DNA of 64,000 nt from Stomorhina lunata (taxonomy: Eukaryota; Arthropoda; Insecta; Diptera; Rhiniidae): positions 40,391,952 to 40,455,951 of the forward strand of contig OW121741.1 of NCBI GenBank assembly GCA_933228675.1, read 5' to 3'. Under the pieces are notes generated by a model that saw only the letters and a list, made by a program, of their open reading frames with translations, did no database searches and was not told where the DNA came from. Position numbers and translations under genes: made by a program. This document shows, one piece after another, positions 1 to 11,185 of this stretch (within the stretch, counting starts at the first letter, position 1; the number at the start of each line of letters is the position of its first letter).

Positions 1-890
1 GCAAGCTATGAAATATAAACGTTTCTTAATTAAGAATATGCTTTTAAGCTTTACTATCTAGAACAATTTTGTCTATAGAATATTTATTTGCTTTATTGGA
101 AGCTTCTATTTTAAAGCTTTAATAAAATGATCTAAAAACTTTAATCTTGTTTCGTGTTTTAGAACTAATCTTTAATGGAAAAGTTGATGGCTTCAAAGCA
201 AGTTTGCCTTAAGGAAAGTTATTTGTTTATGAAAAACCTTATTATTTTAATTAAAGCTTTTCGAGATAAACGTTGCTTGTTTTAAATATAGATGGTGTAT
301 AAAAAAATAAAAAGATTTAGGACCAGATTAGTAGCTTTCTTTAGGACTAGAGAAAGCTTTTCAGTAAGCTCTATATAGAAAAGTTTCTTGCTTTGATCAA
401 GTTTTTTAATAGAAAAATTTGAAAGTTAAGGACGAGATCCAGTTCAGCCACCGAAAAGGTTTCAAATTTACAGTTAGTTTAAAAAAATGTTGCTTTGGAG
501 TAATCTTTTCTAAAAGAAGCTTTCTCTTAAGCTTCGTCTCCAACAATAAAATTGTTTATAGAAAATTAAATATAAAACAATTTTGATTCGACAAGAAAAT
601 AAAGAAAGCTTCTTTTTTAAAAAAAAAGTAGCTTTCAAACTTTTTAATAGAAAAATTTTAAAGTTAAGGACAAGTTTCAGTTCTGCCACCAAAAAAATTT
701 TAAATTTAAAGTAAATTTCTTTAAAAAAAGTTGCTTTGGAGCAATATTTTCTAATGGAAGCTTTCTCTTAAGTTTTCACCAAGAGATTTTTTTTTATAGA
801 AAATTAAATATCGAAAAATTTTGTTTCGACAAGAAAATAAAGAAAGCTTTTTTTATAAAAAGTAGCTTTCCTTAAATATAAGTTTGTCTA
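1..890. repeat. AT-rich region with a 238-bp tandem duplication, rich in AAGCTT
   Basis: AAAGCTTT-type words recur every few tens of bases. A segment starting near 407 is repeated starting near 645 (offset 238 bp). Both copies carry, in order, a TAATAGAAAAATTT start, a GTTAAGGAC block, TTGCTTTGGAG, a GAAGCTTTCTCTTAAG block and a TTCGACAAGAAAATAAAGAAAGCTT end. The copies have diverged by many substitutions and short indels, so the duplication is old. Open frames here are short and not conserved between the two copies, which argues against coding. Confidence 0.7.
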
Positions 891-2154
891 GAAAAGTCTA
901 ATATGTATTTTGGTCATCCGTTATCAAACCCTTTTCCAAGTCATAAGATTTTTCAAAAAAATTATAGCGCCCTAAGTGTAATAAATACTAAACAAACAAA
1001 AGGTTTACACCAACCATATCTCTCTGGCATATGTTTACCTAATCATGGTAGAGTGCAATGGTTAGTGGCCATTGCTATCAGTGGCGTCTTGTTGGTCTAG
1101 TACTTAGTGGTTACCAAAGCAAACAAATGCAATTCAATACCCCGCACTCACTGTCCCCCCCCCCATTGTAGACCCAGAAACAATGATAGCTATTGTTGTA
1201 TTAAGCGCCAGTGCTAATTTATCTTTTTACACATTCACTTTTCCATTCCCATTCCTTTCCTTTGCGTTTCTTTGGTCTTGGGCCCAGAATAATGAAACAA
1301 TCTAAACATTATCGTTAATATGTCATCAATTAGTTACTAATGTCTAAACATTTATAACTGTGATGAATATTTTTATATAAATATTATTAAAGTAAAGAAA
1401 AGTTTTTATGATTAAATAAAGATAAAAATCTGAAAAAAAGAAAAAAGTTATGAAATGTTAGGAAATTATGGAAAGAAGAAAAAAATATTATTTATGTTTA
1501 TAGGACACATATCACCAATAAATAACATTCTTATAACATAATCATAATTATCTGCTTCAATATCATCGTCATCATTGTTGTCACATGTATAAATATTTAT
1601 GTCACTCATTCTTAAAACTAATAATTTTTTATCAGTCCCCTTCTCTGTGCTCCGTCCGTCCGCCCGTCCTCACATCTTTCATTCAGTTTAAACCTTCAGT
1701 CAAAACAGTGACTTTTATTTTCCTTCATATTTTAGTTTCTTTAATTCAATCATTATTCAGTCCCATCATCATCGATCAATCATTCAGTCATTTTATTTTG
1801 TTTGTTTGTGTAATGTCAAAACTGTTTACAGTTTTTCCTCAATCTTTTCCATTTTTTCCTCCAAAGGGCTTTTTTCTCAATTTAGTATCTATTGGCTTGT
1901 TTTATCAGGCCTTTAATAATAAATTTTGTTACATATATAATTTTTTTTATATATACATATAATTTGTACCGCCACAACTGACTGACATACTTTAATTTAT
2001 GATGGATTATGAAAAATGTCACTTTTCATTAAAATGCATTGGTTAATATTTGTTATTTGGATTCTAACAATTGCCATTAAAGTTAAGCCTAATTAATAAC
2101 AATGAAATATTGATGGAAAAAAATAGCACAATTTGGCGTCACAAGCAGATGAAA
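891..2154. other. no gene seen; AT-rich spacer
   Basis: Only short, compositionally biased open frames are present, the longest being 125 codons at 1585-1962. I see no protein motif, RNA gene or transposon end. A run of ten C lies at 1155-1164, and a short CCGTCCGTCCGCCCGTCC stretch lies near 1650. Confidence 0.6.
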
Positions 2155-2607
2155 ATCGAAAATTTTTCTATAGAAAAATATTTCTATCGAAAATTTTTCT
2201 ATAGAAAAATATTTCTATCGAAAATTTTTCTATAGAAAAATATTTCTATCGAAAATTTTTCTATAGAAAGATATTTCTATCGAAAATTTTTCTATAGAAA
2301 AATATTTCTATCGAAAATTTTTCTATAGAAAAATATTTCTATCGAAAATTTTTCTATAGAAAAATATTTCTATCGAAAATTTTTCTATAGAAAAATATTT
2401 CTATCGAAAATTTTTCTATAGAAAAATATTTCTATCGAAAATTTTTCTATAGAAAAATATTTCTATCGAAAATTTTTCTATAGAAAAATATTTCTATCGA
2501 AAATTTTTCTATAGAAAAATATTTCTATCGAAAATTTTTCTATAGAAAAATATTTCTATCGAAAATTTTTCTATAGAAAAATATTTCAATCGAAAATTTT
2601 TCTATAG
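2155..2607. repeat. 31-bp satellite array, ~14.5 copies (TTTCTATAGAAA family)
   Basis: Near-perfect 31-bp units, each a 15-mer (GAAAATTTTTCTATA) followed by a 16-mer (GAAAAATATTTCTATC). The palindrome TTTTCTATAGAAAA occurs once per unit. Only a few units carry a substitution, for example one 'AAAGATATTTC' and one 'TTTCAATCG' near the end. The array stops in a short GACAGACAGA stretch. The unit is almost the same as that of the large array at 17.0-20.2 kb. Confidence 0.95.
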
Positions 2608-3560
2608 ACAGACAGATTTTTCAATTAAATACCCATTAATTTGAGGGATTAGAAAGAGCGAAGAACAAATTTTGAAAATTTCACAAAAACTTATGCAAAG
2701 ACTACTTGCAAATAGCTCCCTTTACTTCAAATTTAACCTTTGTAAACAAAACATCTTTTTGGTGATTGTTGACGATAATATCAGCAAAAACTGATTAATC
2801 AGCTTGGTGATCTAAAAAAGATTCCAAAAAGACTCCTTAAAACGCTTAGAAAACGAATAGTTTACAAAAGCACAAACAATTATTGCAGAATGTGTGCAGT
2901 CAAAATCTTATCGTGCAAACGATCCTAATATGACTGTTTTTTATGTTATTTTAATCAGTTTGGTGATCAAAAAAGATTCCAAAAAGACTCAGAAAATACC
3001 TTGAAAGCGTCTATTTGAAAGCAGAATGTGTGCAATTAGCGGGTGATCAAAAAAGTGTGCAAAAATACTCATAGACGCTTAGCAAGCGACTAGTTCAAAA
3101 TAGCACAAAAAATCTTGTAAAATGTGCGTAATATAACTATTTTAAGGTGATAAAAAAATGCTACAAAAGCTTTCGTATCTCATTATGGGTGATGTGGCTT
3201 AGTTGGTTAGCACGTCGACTACTAAGCATAACATATTACATTCAGCAGCCTAGGTTCGATCCTCGGTCTCGGCAACATCAATTTCTGTTGTTATTAACGC
3301 AACTTTACTATTCTAAAAATAGATATGATAGAATAGATTTTTAACAAATCTAGCAAAATGTGTGCAGTCATATTCTAATCAGCAAAACGAGTCATTAAAG
3401 ACTCGTTTTGAAGAGTCGCATGAAGGCTACCATTTTCTCGTACAAAAAGATCATTTTTGACTCATAAGTGATACCATAAATTATCATTTTAATCGTGCAG
3501 TCAAAAAAGACTCATATTTGATTAAAATTGTTCAAAAATGCTAGCTGGGATTCGATATAA
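2608..3560. repeat. degenerate tandem repeat with GGTGATCAAAAAAG motif
   Basis: The motif GGTGATC(T)AAAAAAG recurs at about 2806, 2962, 3042 and 3145. It is followed each time by variable ACTC, 'AAGCG' and GAATGTGTGCA blocks, so this is an old, decayed tandem repeat. A tRNA-like SINE head (3191-3279) interrupts it. No coding potential is seen. Confidence 0.5.
3191..3279 (+). repeat. tRNA-derived SINE head or tRNA pseudogene
   Basis: A pol III A-box-like stretch (TGGCTTAGTTGGTTAGC) is followed about 50 nt later by a B box (GGTTCGATCC). The ends GATGTGG and CAACATC pair at six of seven positions like an acceptor stem. The 89-nt length and the mismatched T stem argue against a working tRNA. The region from 'ACTAC' through the B box resembles the minus-strand sequence at 63545-63490. 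The part after the B box (GGTCTCGGCAAC then CAATTTCTGTTG) resembles the repeat ending near 7010. These are read as one SINE family. Confidence 0.6.
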
Positions 3561-3819
3561 TATGAATAATAGGTTGTATCTTATATTACGAAAGTGCGAA
3601 ATTGAACCGTAAATCCCCCTAGAAATATTCTATGCAACATAAAAACATGCTGTGCAATTTTTTTCAAAATTGCACAATGTTAAACTTTTTTGTATGGGAA
3701 AAATTGTGAATATTTTGGCCAAATTTTAACCACTAAGAATTAATTTATTTAAAAAAATTTACTGGAATATAAGAGAGAACTAAATTAAATAAATTAAGGC
3801 ATCAGCATTAAATATCCAT
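3561..3819. other. no gene seen
   Basis: AT-rich sequence without a recognisable gene or repeat boundary. Confidence 0.5.
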
Positions 3820-4790
3820 GAAGTATTTTCGGAGTTATTGCAGCTTTTCCAAGAACTTTTGTGTTCTTGAAGACACGCCTAACGATATGCAGCCAAAAAA
3901 TTTACTTAAGTATAAGTAAATTTCAAAGTAAGACATGATTTACAATTCTATGATCTGTAAGTACTAAATAGAAGAGTTTCGTTAAAATATAACTAAATGT
4001 ACTCAGTTTTTTTTTCATATTAGAAAAATTTACTTTTTTCTCAGGCCCGTTTCAAAAATCATTTTTTAATTTTTTGAAAATTTTGTTCAACAAATATTAC
4101 AAATAATAAATTCGATTTCCAGTATCATGAAACAAACAAATGGAAGAATAAAATACTAAAAAATGAGATCAATATCTTAAACCATTTCGCCGTACCTGTG
4201 ATTTGAAATCGTAAAATTTCGCAAAAATAAGAATTTTTTGTAATAATTTGAGTATATGCTTAATAAATTGTACTAATGTTCTGCGTAAATAAAAGTAAAA
4301 GTGAATATTATTTCCTCGACTATATAGAATATACACGGCATTGTTTTTTAAATAGGAAAAGTTTAACCCTTTCTTCACCGGGGTCGATGAATTCAAATTG
4401 CTGGTACGGCGAAACCGTATAAGATATTAACCTAAACTTTTCTGAATTTTGTTATATAATTTATTTACTTTAATACACTGATGAAAAAGTTTTAAATTTT
4501 AAATATTTGTTTAATAAAATTTTCAAAAACTTAAAAAGTGAGTTTTGAAACGGACCTTAAAAGGAAGTATAATTTTCCAATTAAAAAAAATACTATGTAA
4601 ATTCGATTATATTTTAACAAAATGGAATTACAAAATGGAAGTACTTACAAGTCTTAAAATTGTAAATAATGTCTTTCCTTTTGATTTCAATATTCAAAAG
4701 TAAAATTTGTTGTTCAATATCCTTAAGCATGTTGAAAGGACACGAATTTTCATGGGAAAACTGCAATAACTTCAAAGCTATGGCATGGAT
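3820..4790. repeat. foldback (inverted-repeat) element, ~970 bp
   Basis: The left half (about 3820-4090) is a diverged reverse complement of the right half (about 4500-4790). Matching pairs include GTTATTGCAG against CTGCAATAAC, GTTAAAATATAA against TTATATTTTAAC, and CCCGTTTCAAAA against TTTTGAAACGG. A second, tighter inverted pair lies in the middle: ATTTCGCCGTACC near 4184 against GGTACGGCGAAAC near 4402, both flanked by AATATCTTA/TAAGATATT. The inner pair could be a small TIR element inserted in the loop of the outer one. No coding frame longer than 75 codons is present. Confidence 0.65.
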
Positions 4791-4917
4791 TTTTGGTTTT
4801 TAAGACTCTAAGGAAAGCTGTTTGAGTTAGCCTTTATTTTGTACTACTTTAAACCCAAAAATATTAAACAAAAAAACTAAATTTATCATTTAATAACAAA
4901 ATATACGATGTATGCTT
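4791..4917. other. no gene seen; short spacer
   Basis: AT-rich spacer between the foldback element and the TIR element. Confidence 0.5.
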
Positions 4918-5372
4918 CTAGTGGTATTCTGGTTCTATGAAACGATGAAATGAGAAGTTTTTTCATGTTTTCATAGAAGTAGCGATTCTATTTTAGTAAA
5001 AAAATGAAAACAAACGTCAAATCATTATCATATGAAAAAATCACTGAAACGAAACGAGATTTTTTCATCGTTTCATAACAATTGTGATTCTTGTTTTGTG
5101 AAACAGTCCAACCAACTGTCAAAATTTTTTCATATGAAAAGAATTTTTTCACTAAAAAACTTTAAGTGAAAAGCCAAAAATAAAATAAAATATTATTTAA
5201 TTAACTTCTCGGAAGAAAATATTGATATTGCTAACGATTAGTATAAAATATAATTATTAAAAAAACTGGTCACTAATCTATAAATGTATGACGGAAAAAA
5301 TTTTAGAAAAGTGAAACTGACGACGAGGCTTACCGCTCTAGGCGGTACTGATGATAATAATTTAGGTATATA

Positions 5373-6675
5373 ATGGGTGTTTTTTTTAGAGGTATAGAAC
5401 TTCGAATTGAAATAAAACACAAGAAAATCGGTTTAATGTCCATCAATTTGGCTTTATTGGAAGGATAATTTTATGCCATTAATGTTTATATATGATTTCG
5501 GGCATGTGGCCGCCGCGGCTGGCTCGAATAAAGCTAATTCTACAGGTCCAATTTTCAATTACTTTTTCGAGCATATGGGGCCGTATGTTGGCAATAACGC
5601 CACAAATGTTGGCTTCCAAGTCCCTAACGTTTCTGGTTTGTTGGCGTAGACGAGCGACTTCACATATCCCCAAAGAAAATAATCCAGTGGTGTCAAATCG
5701 CACGATCTTGGTGGCCAATTGACAGGTCCATTCCGCGAAATTATGCGCTCATCGAATGTTTCCTTCAATAAATCAATTGTGACGTGCGCTGTGTGGCATG
5801 TAGCACCGTCTTGTTGGAACCACAACTCATCCACATTCATGCCATCCAATTGGGGAACAAAATAGTCGGTTATCATGGCTCTATACCGGTCTCCATTTAT
5901 GGTAACTGACTCTCCAGCATTAATTCGGAAGAAGTATGGCCCAATGGCTCCACCAGCCCATAGAGCACACCAAACAGTCAGTTTTTGTGGATGTAATGGC
6001 GTCTCAAGGGTCTCATGTGGATTCTCTTCACTCCTAATGCGGCAATTTTGCTTGTTGACGTAGCCATTCAACCAAAAATGAGCCTCATCACTGAACAAAA
6101 TTTTGCGATGAAAATCAGCATCGAGATTAATCTCATTTTCGGCCCATACACCAAAATCACGACGCATTGCATGGTCTCGCGGCTTTAATTCTTGCACAAG
6201 CTGGATCTTGTAAGGTCGCAAGCCAAGATCTTTGCGCAATATCTTCCATAAAGTTGATGGACAAAGCTCCAATTGCTGTGCGCGGTGGCGGATCGATTCG
6301 TTCGGGTCCTCTTCAACACTTTGCTCTACAGCGGCAATTGTTTCTTCGGTGCGCACTGTTCGACGTCGCTGCGGATGCGTATTATCACATAGAGTAAACG
6401 TAGTGCGAAAACGATCCATGGTTAACCGAATTAATTGCTCTGATGGACGATTATGTCGACCATAAAATGGACGGAGCTTGCGGTAAACTTCGCGAATTGA
6501 ACCATTATTTTCGAAATAAATTTGCACGATTTGCAAGCGTTGTTCTTTTGTCAACCTGTTCATGATGAAATGGCAAACCAAACTAAATATTAATCACTTG
6601 ACAGCTGACAAAATGGCCACCAGTTAAAAAAGTGATGCCAACTTAAAGTTCTATACCTCAAAAAAAAACACCCGA
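5373..6675 (-). mobile_element. mariner-like transposon, 1,303 bp, with ~30-bp TIRs and TA target duplication
   Basis: The left TIR (GGGTGTTTTTTTTAGAGG then TATAGAACTT, from 5376) and the right TIR (AAGTTCTATACC then TCAAAAAAAAACACCC, ending 6673) are inverted matches with two or three differences. TA dinucleotides at 5371-5372 and 6676-6677 fit the TA target of the Tc1/mariner superfamily. The length is typical of mariner elements. The single gene runs on the minus strand from about 90 bp inside the right TIR. The element sits inside the TIR element at 4918-7241 and is therefore younger than it. It cannot move by itself because the transposase frame is broken. Confidence 0.92.
5476..6581 (-). 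pseudogene. mariner-family transposase, frameshifted near its C-terminus
   Basis: The minus-strand frame opens with a Met at 6581; a second Met at 6563 is the likely native start. The N-terminal ~120 residues form the DNA-binding helix-turn-helix region. The catalytic triad is visible as D165 (in FSDEAHFWLNGYVNKQNC), D258 (in WFQQDGATCH) and D295 (in CDLTPLDYFLWGYVK). There are 92 and 36 residues between them, close to the DD34D spacing of classical mariners but two longer. Around 5615-5632, after YANKPETL, the reading frame shifts. The family-like continuation (DLEANI, then a VIENW block) lies in another minus frame running to 5479. The main frame instead ends in unrelated residues at 5559. 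One small indel therefore replaces the last ~45 residues, and the gene is best called a recent pseudogene. Confidence 0.9.
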
Positions 6676-6689
6676 TATATTTTTTTTAA

Positions 6690-7010
6690 GAGAAGTAACA
6701 CTCAGGCAAATACTGCCTATACAATTGAATAAAGAGTATATACGAATTGGGTTACCTTCTTTGGAAAAGGGATAGTAGAGAAGCAAAAGGTGGTGAAAAG
6801 AAAGCTTTGTATTATTCAACGTACGTCCTATTGTATATAGTTAAGTTGCGCCCTTTTTATTTATTTTTCGTCGACGCCGTGTTATTGCTATAGGATTACC
6901 GCCGACGGAAGATGCTGTGGTAATTAATAATTTTAATCGAAATTAATAATTACAAAAATTGGTAATTAATAATTTTAATAAAAATTAATAATTACGGAAA
7001 TTGTTGTTCC
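6690..7010 (-). repeat. SINE-like dispersed repeat, copy 1 (head-truncated)
   Basis: This region matches 63194-63490 in the same orientation. Shared blocks are GAGAAGTAACAC at the left, GGGTTACC, TATTATTCAAC, AAGTTGCGCC, CGTGTTATTGCTATAGG and GAAATTAA near the right. Read on the minus strand, its upstream edge (GGTCTCGGGAACAACAATTT, near 7010) resembles the sequence just after the B box of the tRNA-like head at 3191. That suggests a tRNA-headed SINE whose head has been lost here. It lies within the TIR element at 4918-7241. Confidence 0.6.
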
Positions 7011-7241
7011 CGAGACCAACATTATTTGTTTCCTGTTTTACGTTTGACATTTGCTTGGCAATTATCATAAAATAGTTGATAAAGTTTCATAGCAACGAAT
7101 AGAATGAAACACTTTTTCATAATACAAACGAGAATCAGAAAATAAGTCTTGGTGAAAAAGTATTATAAAAACTAGTTGTGAAAACTAAAATGAACAATTT
7201 TTTTCATTTCATCGTTTCATAGAACCAGAATTGACCCCCTG

Positions 7242-8594
7242 GTCACGTTTTTAGGCTCAAAGGCTATTGTAACCCTGTTTGGCGTTAACCAACAATAATT
7301 ATATATATAATACAAATTTTGTAGAATAACATAAGCTTACTTTTGAGATATTAATTGCTCTTATTATTTATCGTTCTGGAGTTATGGCTTCATATGTTTA
7401 CTTTATGACTAAAAATTATCATTTTTTCAAATTTTGATCGACGAGCGACAAGGGTTAATATATTTTAAACGAGCTTAAATTTCGCCTATCTCAAAATCTT
7501 TTAAGGTAAATCGTTTTGTGGGGTCCAGACGAACAAGACTCTAACATTTTTTTCCCCATATAAGATTGGGTCACACTAATGTGGCATTGTGTGGGAAAAT
7601 AAGTAAAAACTTGCAAAGCGACATAGTGGAGGATAAAGACCTAGGTGAGGACGTACAAAAACCATTTTCAAAGATTTCGAAACATATGCTAAATCTTGAG
7701 ATATTTGCGAAAAACTATTTTCGGGTAGGTCGTAGTACTTTAGTATCACCAACTCTCACGTTTGCAGAGCGATTTTAAAATTTTAAACAGTTTTAGAAAG
7801 TCAAGGGATCAAGCTTTAATAAGCTGTATTCATAGAGCTTATATTCTTAGAAATTAGGTAAGTTTTTATCAAAAGTTTCGCTATGTTTTTTTTTTAATTT
7901 TTCGTAATCTTTAAAATTCAAAAGCTATTATTTCAACTTTTTTCTATAAAAAAACCTTATTTTTTTGAACGGTCTTTTAAAGCTAGTTCTATGTAGAAAA
8001 AAACGAGTCATTACTTACTGGTATCAGTTTACATTTACAAAAGTTATTTAACTTTTTTCAAAGTTAAAATTTTTCGATTGCAAACAAAAAAAAATTATAA
8101 TGAATTTCTGGATGTTACTGCTTATCTCGATTTGAAAAAAAAAACTGTTCAAATTTGTATGCTTAAATCATTGTATTTCGAAAATATTTTCTTTCAAATC
8201 GAAATACATAATAACTCCCCTGGTAAAAATGTTAACATGGGTCGGTTCATGAAAAGCTTAATAAGTTTTAGATTTTTCGTCTGACTTAAAAAATGTAAAC
8301 CACTTTTTATTAGGAACTAAATTCTCTTGTTATATTAAAATAAACTTTTATGAGCTTTGATATACGAATAAGCATTAAAAAGCTACTTAATTAAAAAAAG
8401 TGGACAAGTTTTGTGTTTTTTTAGATGTTCTTAACAATAACAATTACAAATACATCAAAAATGATATGCCATTCTAAAGTGCAATCTGTTTTCTTTTATT
8501 TGCTATCAAAAAAAAAATAAAATCGGATATAAACTGGCTGAGCTACGGATCGATAAGTTGACGAACCTCGTTAGAATCGATTTTTTATGTATAA
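7242..8594. other. no gene seen
   Basis: AT-rich sequence. The open frames of up to 70 codons show no domain or repeat relationship that I recognise. Confidence 0.5.
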
Positions 8595-9639
8595 TGCATT
8601 AAACACATAGACAACAGCAGGCTACACGAACACCGACTACAAAAGTCGTTGGCTGCAATCGTCACCTCGTAGTCAGCTACTTAATTATTTTGGGGACGGC
8701 AGCTACATTTCGAAACACCTGTTTATGAGTGGTGCCAATATCGCGTTTATAAGATGGACAAAATAAAAATTTCAATTTTAATAAAAACGACATATTTAAA
8801 TTAATTTTATTAATACATCTCCGAAATCAACGGTTTTCCTGTACCTGATAGTATGTCTATATCAAAAAAAAAAAAAATAGAAAGATTTTGGTGTGATCTC
8901 TTATAGTTTAAGAGTTATGCGCTTTTTAGATTTCAAGAATAATACGGTATAACTTTAGAAGTTTATATCCGGTATTAACTTTTTTGGTATCAAACAAAAG
9001 CTGCTGAAAATATCTTGTATATTCTTATATATTCTATATAATATTATAAGGATAAGGAGCTAATATACTATAAACTTATTTCTGCAACCGACTTTTTTTT
9101 TATAAAAATTTATATCTGAAAACAATATAGATATAAGTATGCTCTTTTATATAATGAATTTAATAAAGGACATACTGGGCTTTTATATAACATAAACTAC
9201 GTAGCTCTAGCATACGTAGCGTGTGAGTTAGATAGTTCGAAAAATAACTTTTTAAAATTTTATTTATATTGAGTTAGAGTTATATAAATATAAATTTTTA
9301 CATAATATTTTATTAGATATTATTATATACATTAAATATATAAATATTTGATAAGTATGTAAATTGTTTACATAAATTCTCCCCATTGTATTTATGGTAA
9401 ATAAAGTCAAGTGGTTTAAATCGCTCATTTATTTCAATATTATATGGTGTTGACAGCACTAAATCTATTATAGTCGCCAACAAAAATAGAAAATAGTTTA
9501 ATTTTGGCTACAGCTACAACGGTGGTCGGTAGTCGTGTAGCTGTGTCGACTCTAAAAAATTTATTTCTATTTGAATGCATGTATTCTAATTTTGACAGGT
9601 TGTAGCTCGTAGCCTGCTGTTGTCTATGTGTTTAATGCA
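8595..9639. mobile_element. 1,045-bp TIR element with 31-bp perfect TIRs and TAA target duplication
   Basis: The left end TGCATTAAACACATAGACAA continues CAGCAGGCTAC. The same 31 bases appear inverted at 9609-9639. TAA flanks both sides (8592-8594 and 9640-9642), as expected of PIF/Harbinger-type insertion (TWA targets), although the superfamily is inferred from the target duplication alone. No transposase frame is present, so the element is non-autonomous. Inside the ends are further short inverted motifs around GTAGTC and GACTAC. Confidence 0.8.
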
Positions 9640-10020
9640 TAACTTAATAAGGCCTACATCGCAAGATACGTTTTTTTCTATTTGTTTTTTTTTTAGTGTA
9701 TCAGAGTGTTATCTGTTTAGGACCCTTATGTAAATATACTACAAAGCTTTTATTTTAACTTTAATATGGAGTTTTTGTTTATGATATTAAATATATTGAA
9801 AGGATTAAAAGTTTTGCAATAAAATACAAGGGTTTTTGGGTATTAAAAGTTCTAAAGCTAAAGAAAAAAGTGAACATTTTAAAAGTTACCCAGCAAAACT
9901 TTGGTAATGGCAAGTACTCTGATAACTGGTTACCTTGTAACGACTACAACATACCATTCGAATAAATAATAAGTTATTACAGAAGTACTTATTCGTAATT
10001 AAGATGGTAATTTAAACTGA

Positions 10021-10060
10021 ATGGCCCCGGTTCAAATCCCACCAAGGGCAACAATTTTTT
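10021..10060 (+). other. partial tRNA-like sequence with B box
   Basis: GGTTCAAATCCC fits the pol III B box. It is followed by ACCAAGGGCAAC and then a T-run that could act as a pol III stop. No A box or cloverleaf can be drawn upstream, so this is at most a truncated tRNA-derived fragment. Confidence 0.4.
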
Positions 10061-10857
10061 TTAGTTTTTTTTATTAAAAGAGTCTTTTTAAATGATTTTT
10101 GAATTTTAAGATCTTAAATGTTATCTTTTGTAAGAAAAATTTGTAAAACTAACTCACGTTAATGAAAAAATACCATCATGAGTCAATTTTGATTATGTAG
10201 GGGATGTTGAATACCAAACACGATTCTAATTGATCTTAACTTGGTAAGCCCAACTTATCTGGGTTATCCTTCATTTCAACTGTGGACACACACCTCCTCA
10301 TGGTATCAACCGGGGAGATAGTTTAACACCCATTAATATTGTGAGTTAACATGTTCCGAGAGTTGTCCCATAAGATCGATAAAAATGGGTTAGGATTACG
10401 GGCTCTTGAAAAAAAATACAATGAAGAGGATAAAATTAGAATTGAAATGTCCCACTACCTAATGTTAGAGGAGGATGTCCGAAACTTCGATAGAAAGACC
10501 AAGTAGAGGAACATTTTTCAAAGCTTGGCCTATAAAATTGGAGAATATTCGCACAAGATCGAAATCCATGGAATTCTAATAAATGCTCGGACTTTGACCT
10601 TAACAGGTTGTAACATTTAAGTAAGTAAGAGTCAATCTTATGTAAAAACTTATACAAAAAAAGAAGATATAAATTGTTTAAGTTTTAAAATAATTTTAAA
10701 CAAGTTTTAAAATAATTACAAAAAATCGTATAAAAATATTTTTCTGAAAATTACAACAAAGCAAAAAAAGCAGGGAAAAACAAAGTTATTTTCACATGAT
10801 TTTGGATCTAAAAATAAAAATTGTTTATATTAATTAAAAGCTGCTAAGTTTTCAACA

Positions 10858-10930
10858 TATGAAGTAGCTCAGTGGAAGAGTCTCTGCCTAGCAGTCGGAG
10901 GGTCTGGGTTCGAGCCCCCATGGGATCATA
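10858..10930 (+). pseudogene. tRNA-like sequence, apparent anticodon AGC (tRNA pseudogene or SINE head)
   Basis: A 73-nt stretch has an A box (TAGCTCAGTGGAAGAG), an anticodon-like arm with loop CTAGCAG (anticodon AGC, Ala), and a strong T arm with B box GGGTTCGAGCCCC. The acceptor ends pair over only about five bases (TATGA against TCATA), and the anticodon stem has a mismatch. A run of ten or more A follows directly, as in a retroposed copy. It is more likely a pseudogene or SINE head than a working tRNA-Ala gene. Confidence 0.5.
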
Positions 10931-11185
10931 AAAAAAAAAATTTATTTCGTTTAAAAATATATGTTTTTAATAAAACAACAAAAAAGTTGTTGCTGTTGTT
11001 GTTGTTGCTTTCAAATTGCTTACCCAAGTCATTACTTTTCTGCAATTGGTAAGTACTTGCCTCCAATGACATCCCCATGTTAATGTAATGACTTAAACAG
11101 CGAATGAGTAAGTAGTTCGTGTTCAATAGTTTAACTGTTTAACTCATTATTTGGTAATGAAAAGTTTTACTGGGTAAATTTAAAT

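Larger units (their letters stand above)
4918..7241. mobile_element. TIR element (possibly hAT-like) split by a mariner
   Basis: The left end reads ATTCTGGTTCTATGAAACG starting near 4926. Its exact reverse complement CGTTTCATAGAACCAGAAT ends near 7232, and the match continues inward through ATGAAAT. Extending outward gives possible termini CTAGTGGT (4918) and ACCCCCTG (ending 7241), with loosely similar 8-mers GTATGCTT and GTCACGTT outside, so a hAT-like origin is possible but weak. Removing the mariner at 5373-6675 leaves about 1 kb with repeated GAAACGATGAAA words and no transposase. I read it as a non-autonomous element. Confidence 0.6.
9886..11177. mobile_element. TIR element of ~1.29 kb containing tRNA-like sequences
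   Basis: The left end TTACCCAGCAAAACTTT (from 9886) is matched by AAAGTTTTACTGGGTAA (ending 11177), and GGTAATG words follow near both ends. I could not find a convincing target duplication. The interior holds a B-box-bearing tRNA-like fragment near 10030 and a 73-nt tRNA-like sequence at 10858-10930. No transposase frame is present. TTACCCAGTA words also occur in the tandem units at 42.5-43.7 kb, which may be coincidence. Confidence 0.55.

Noticed and set aside
1585..1962. 125-codon open frame
   Set aside because: Low-complexity T/C-rich sequence translated into Phe/Ser/Ile-rich residues; no motif and no conserved partner.
10858..10930. Functional tRNA-Ala (AGC) gene
   Set aside because: The acceptor stem pairs poorly, the anticodon stem is mismatched, and an A-run follows directly as in retroposed copies.
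9886..11177. Target duplication for the 1.29-kb TIR element
   Set aside because: The flanks AAAG/ATTT give no convincing direct repeat, and the right flank is shared with the hAT-like element's ATTTAAAT.
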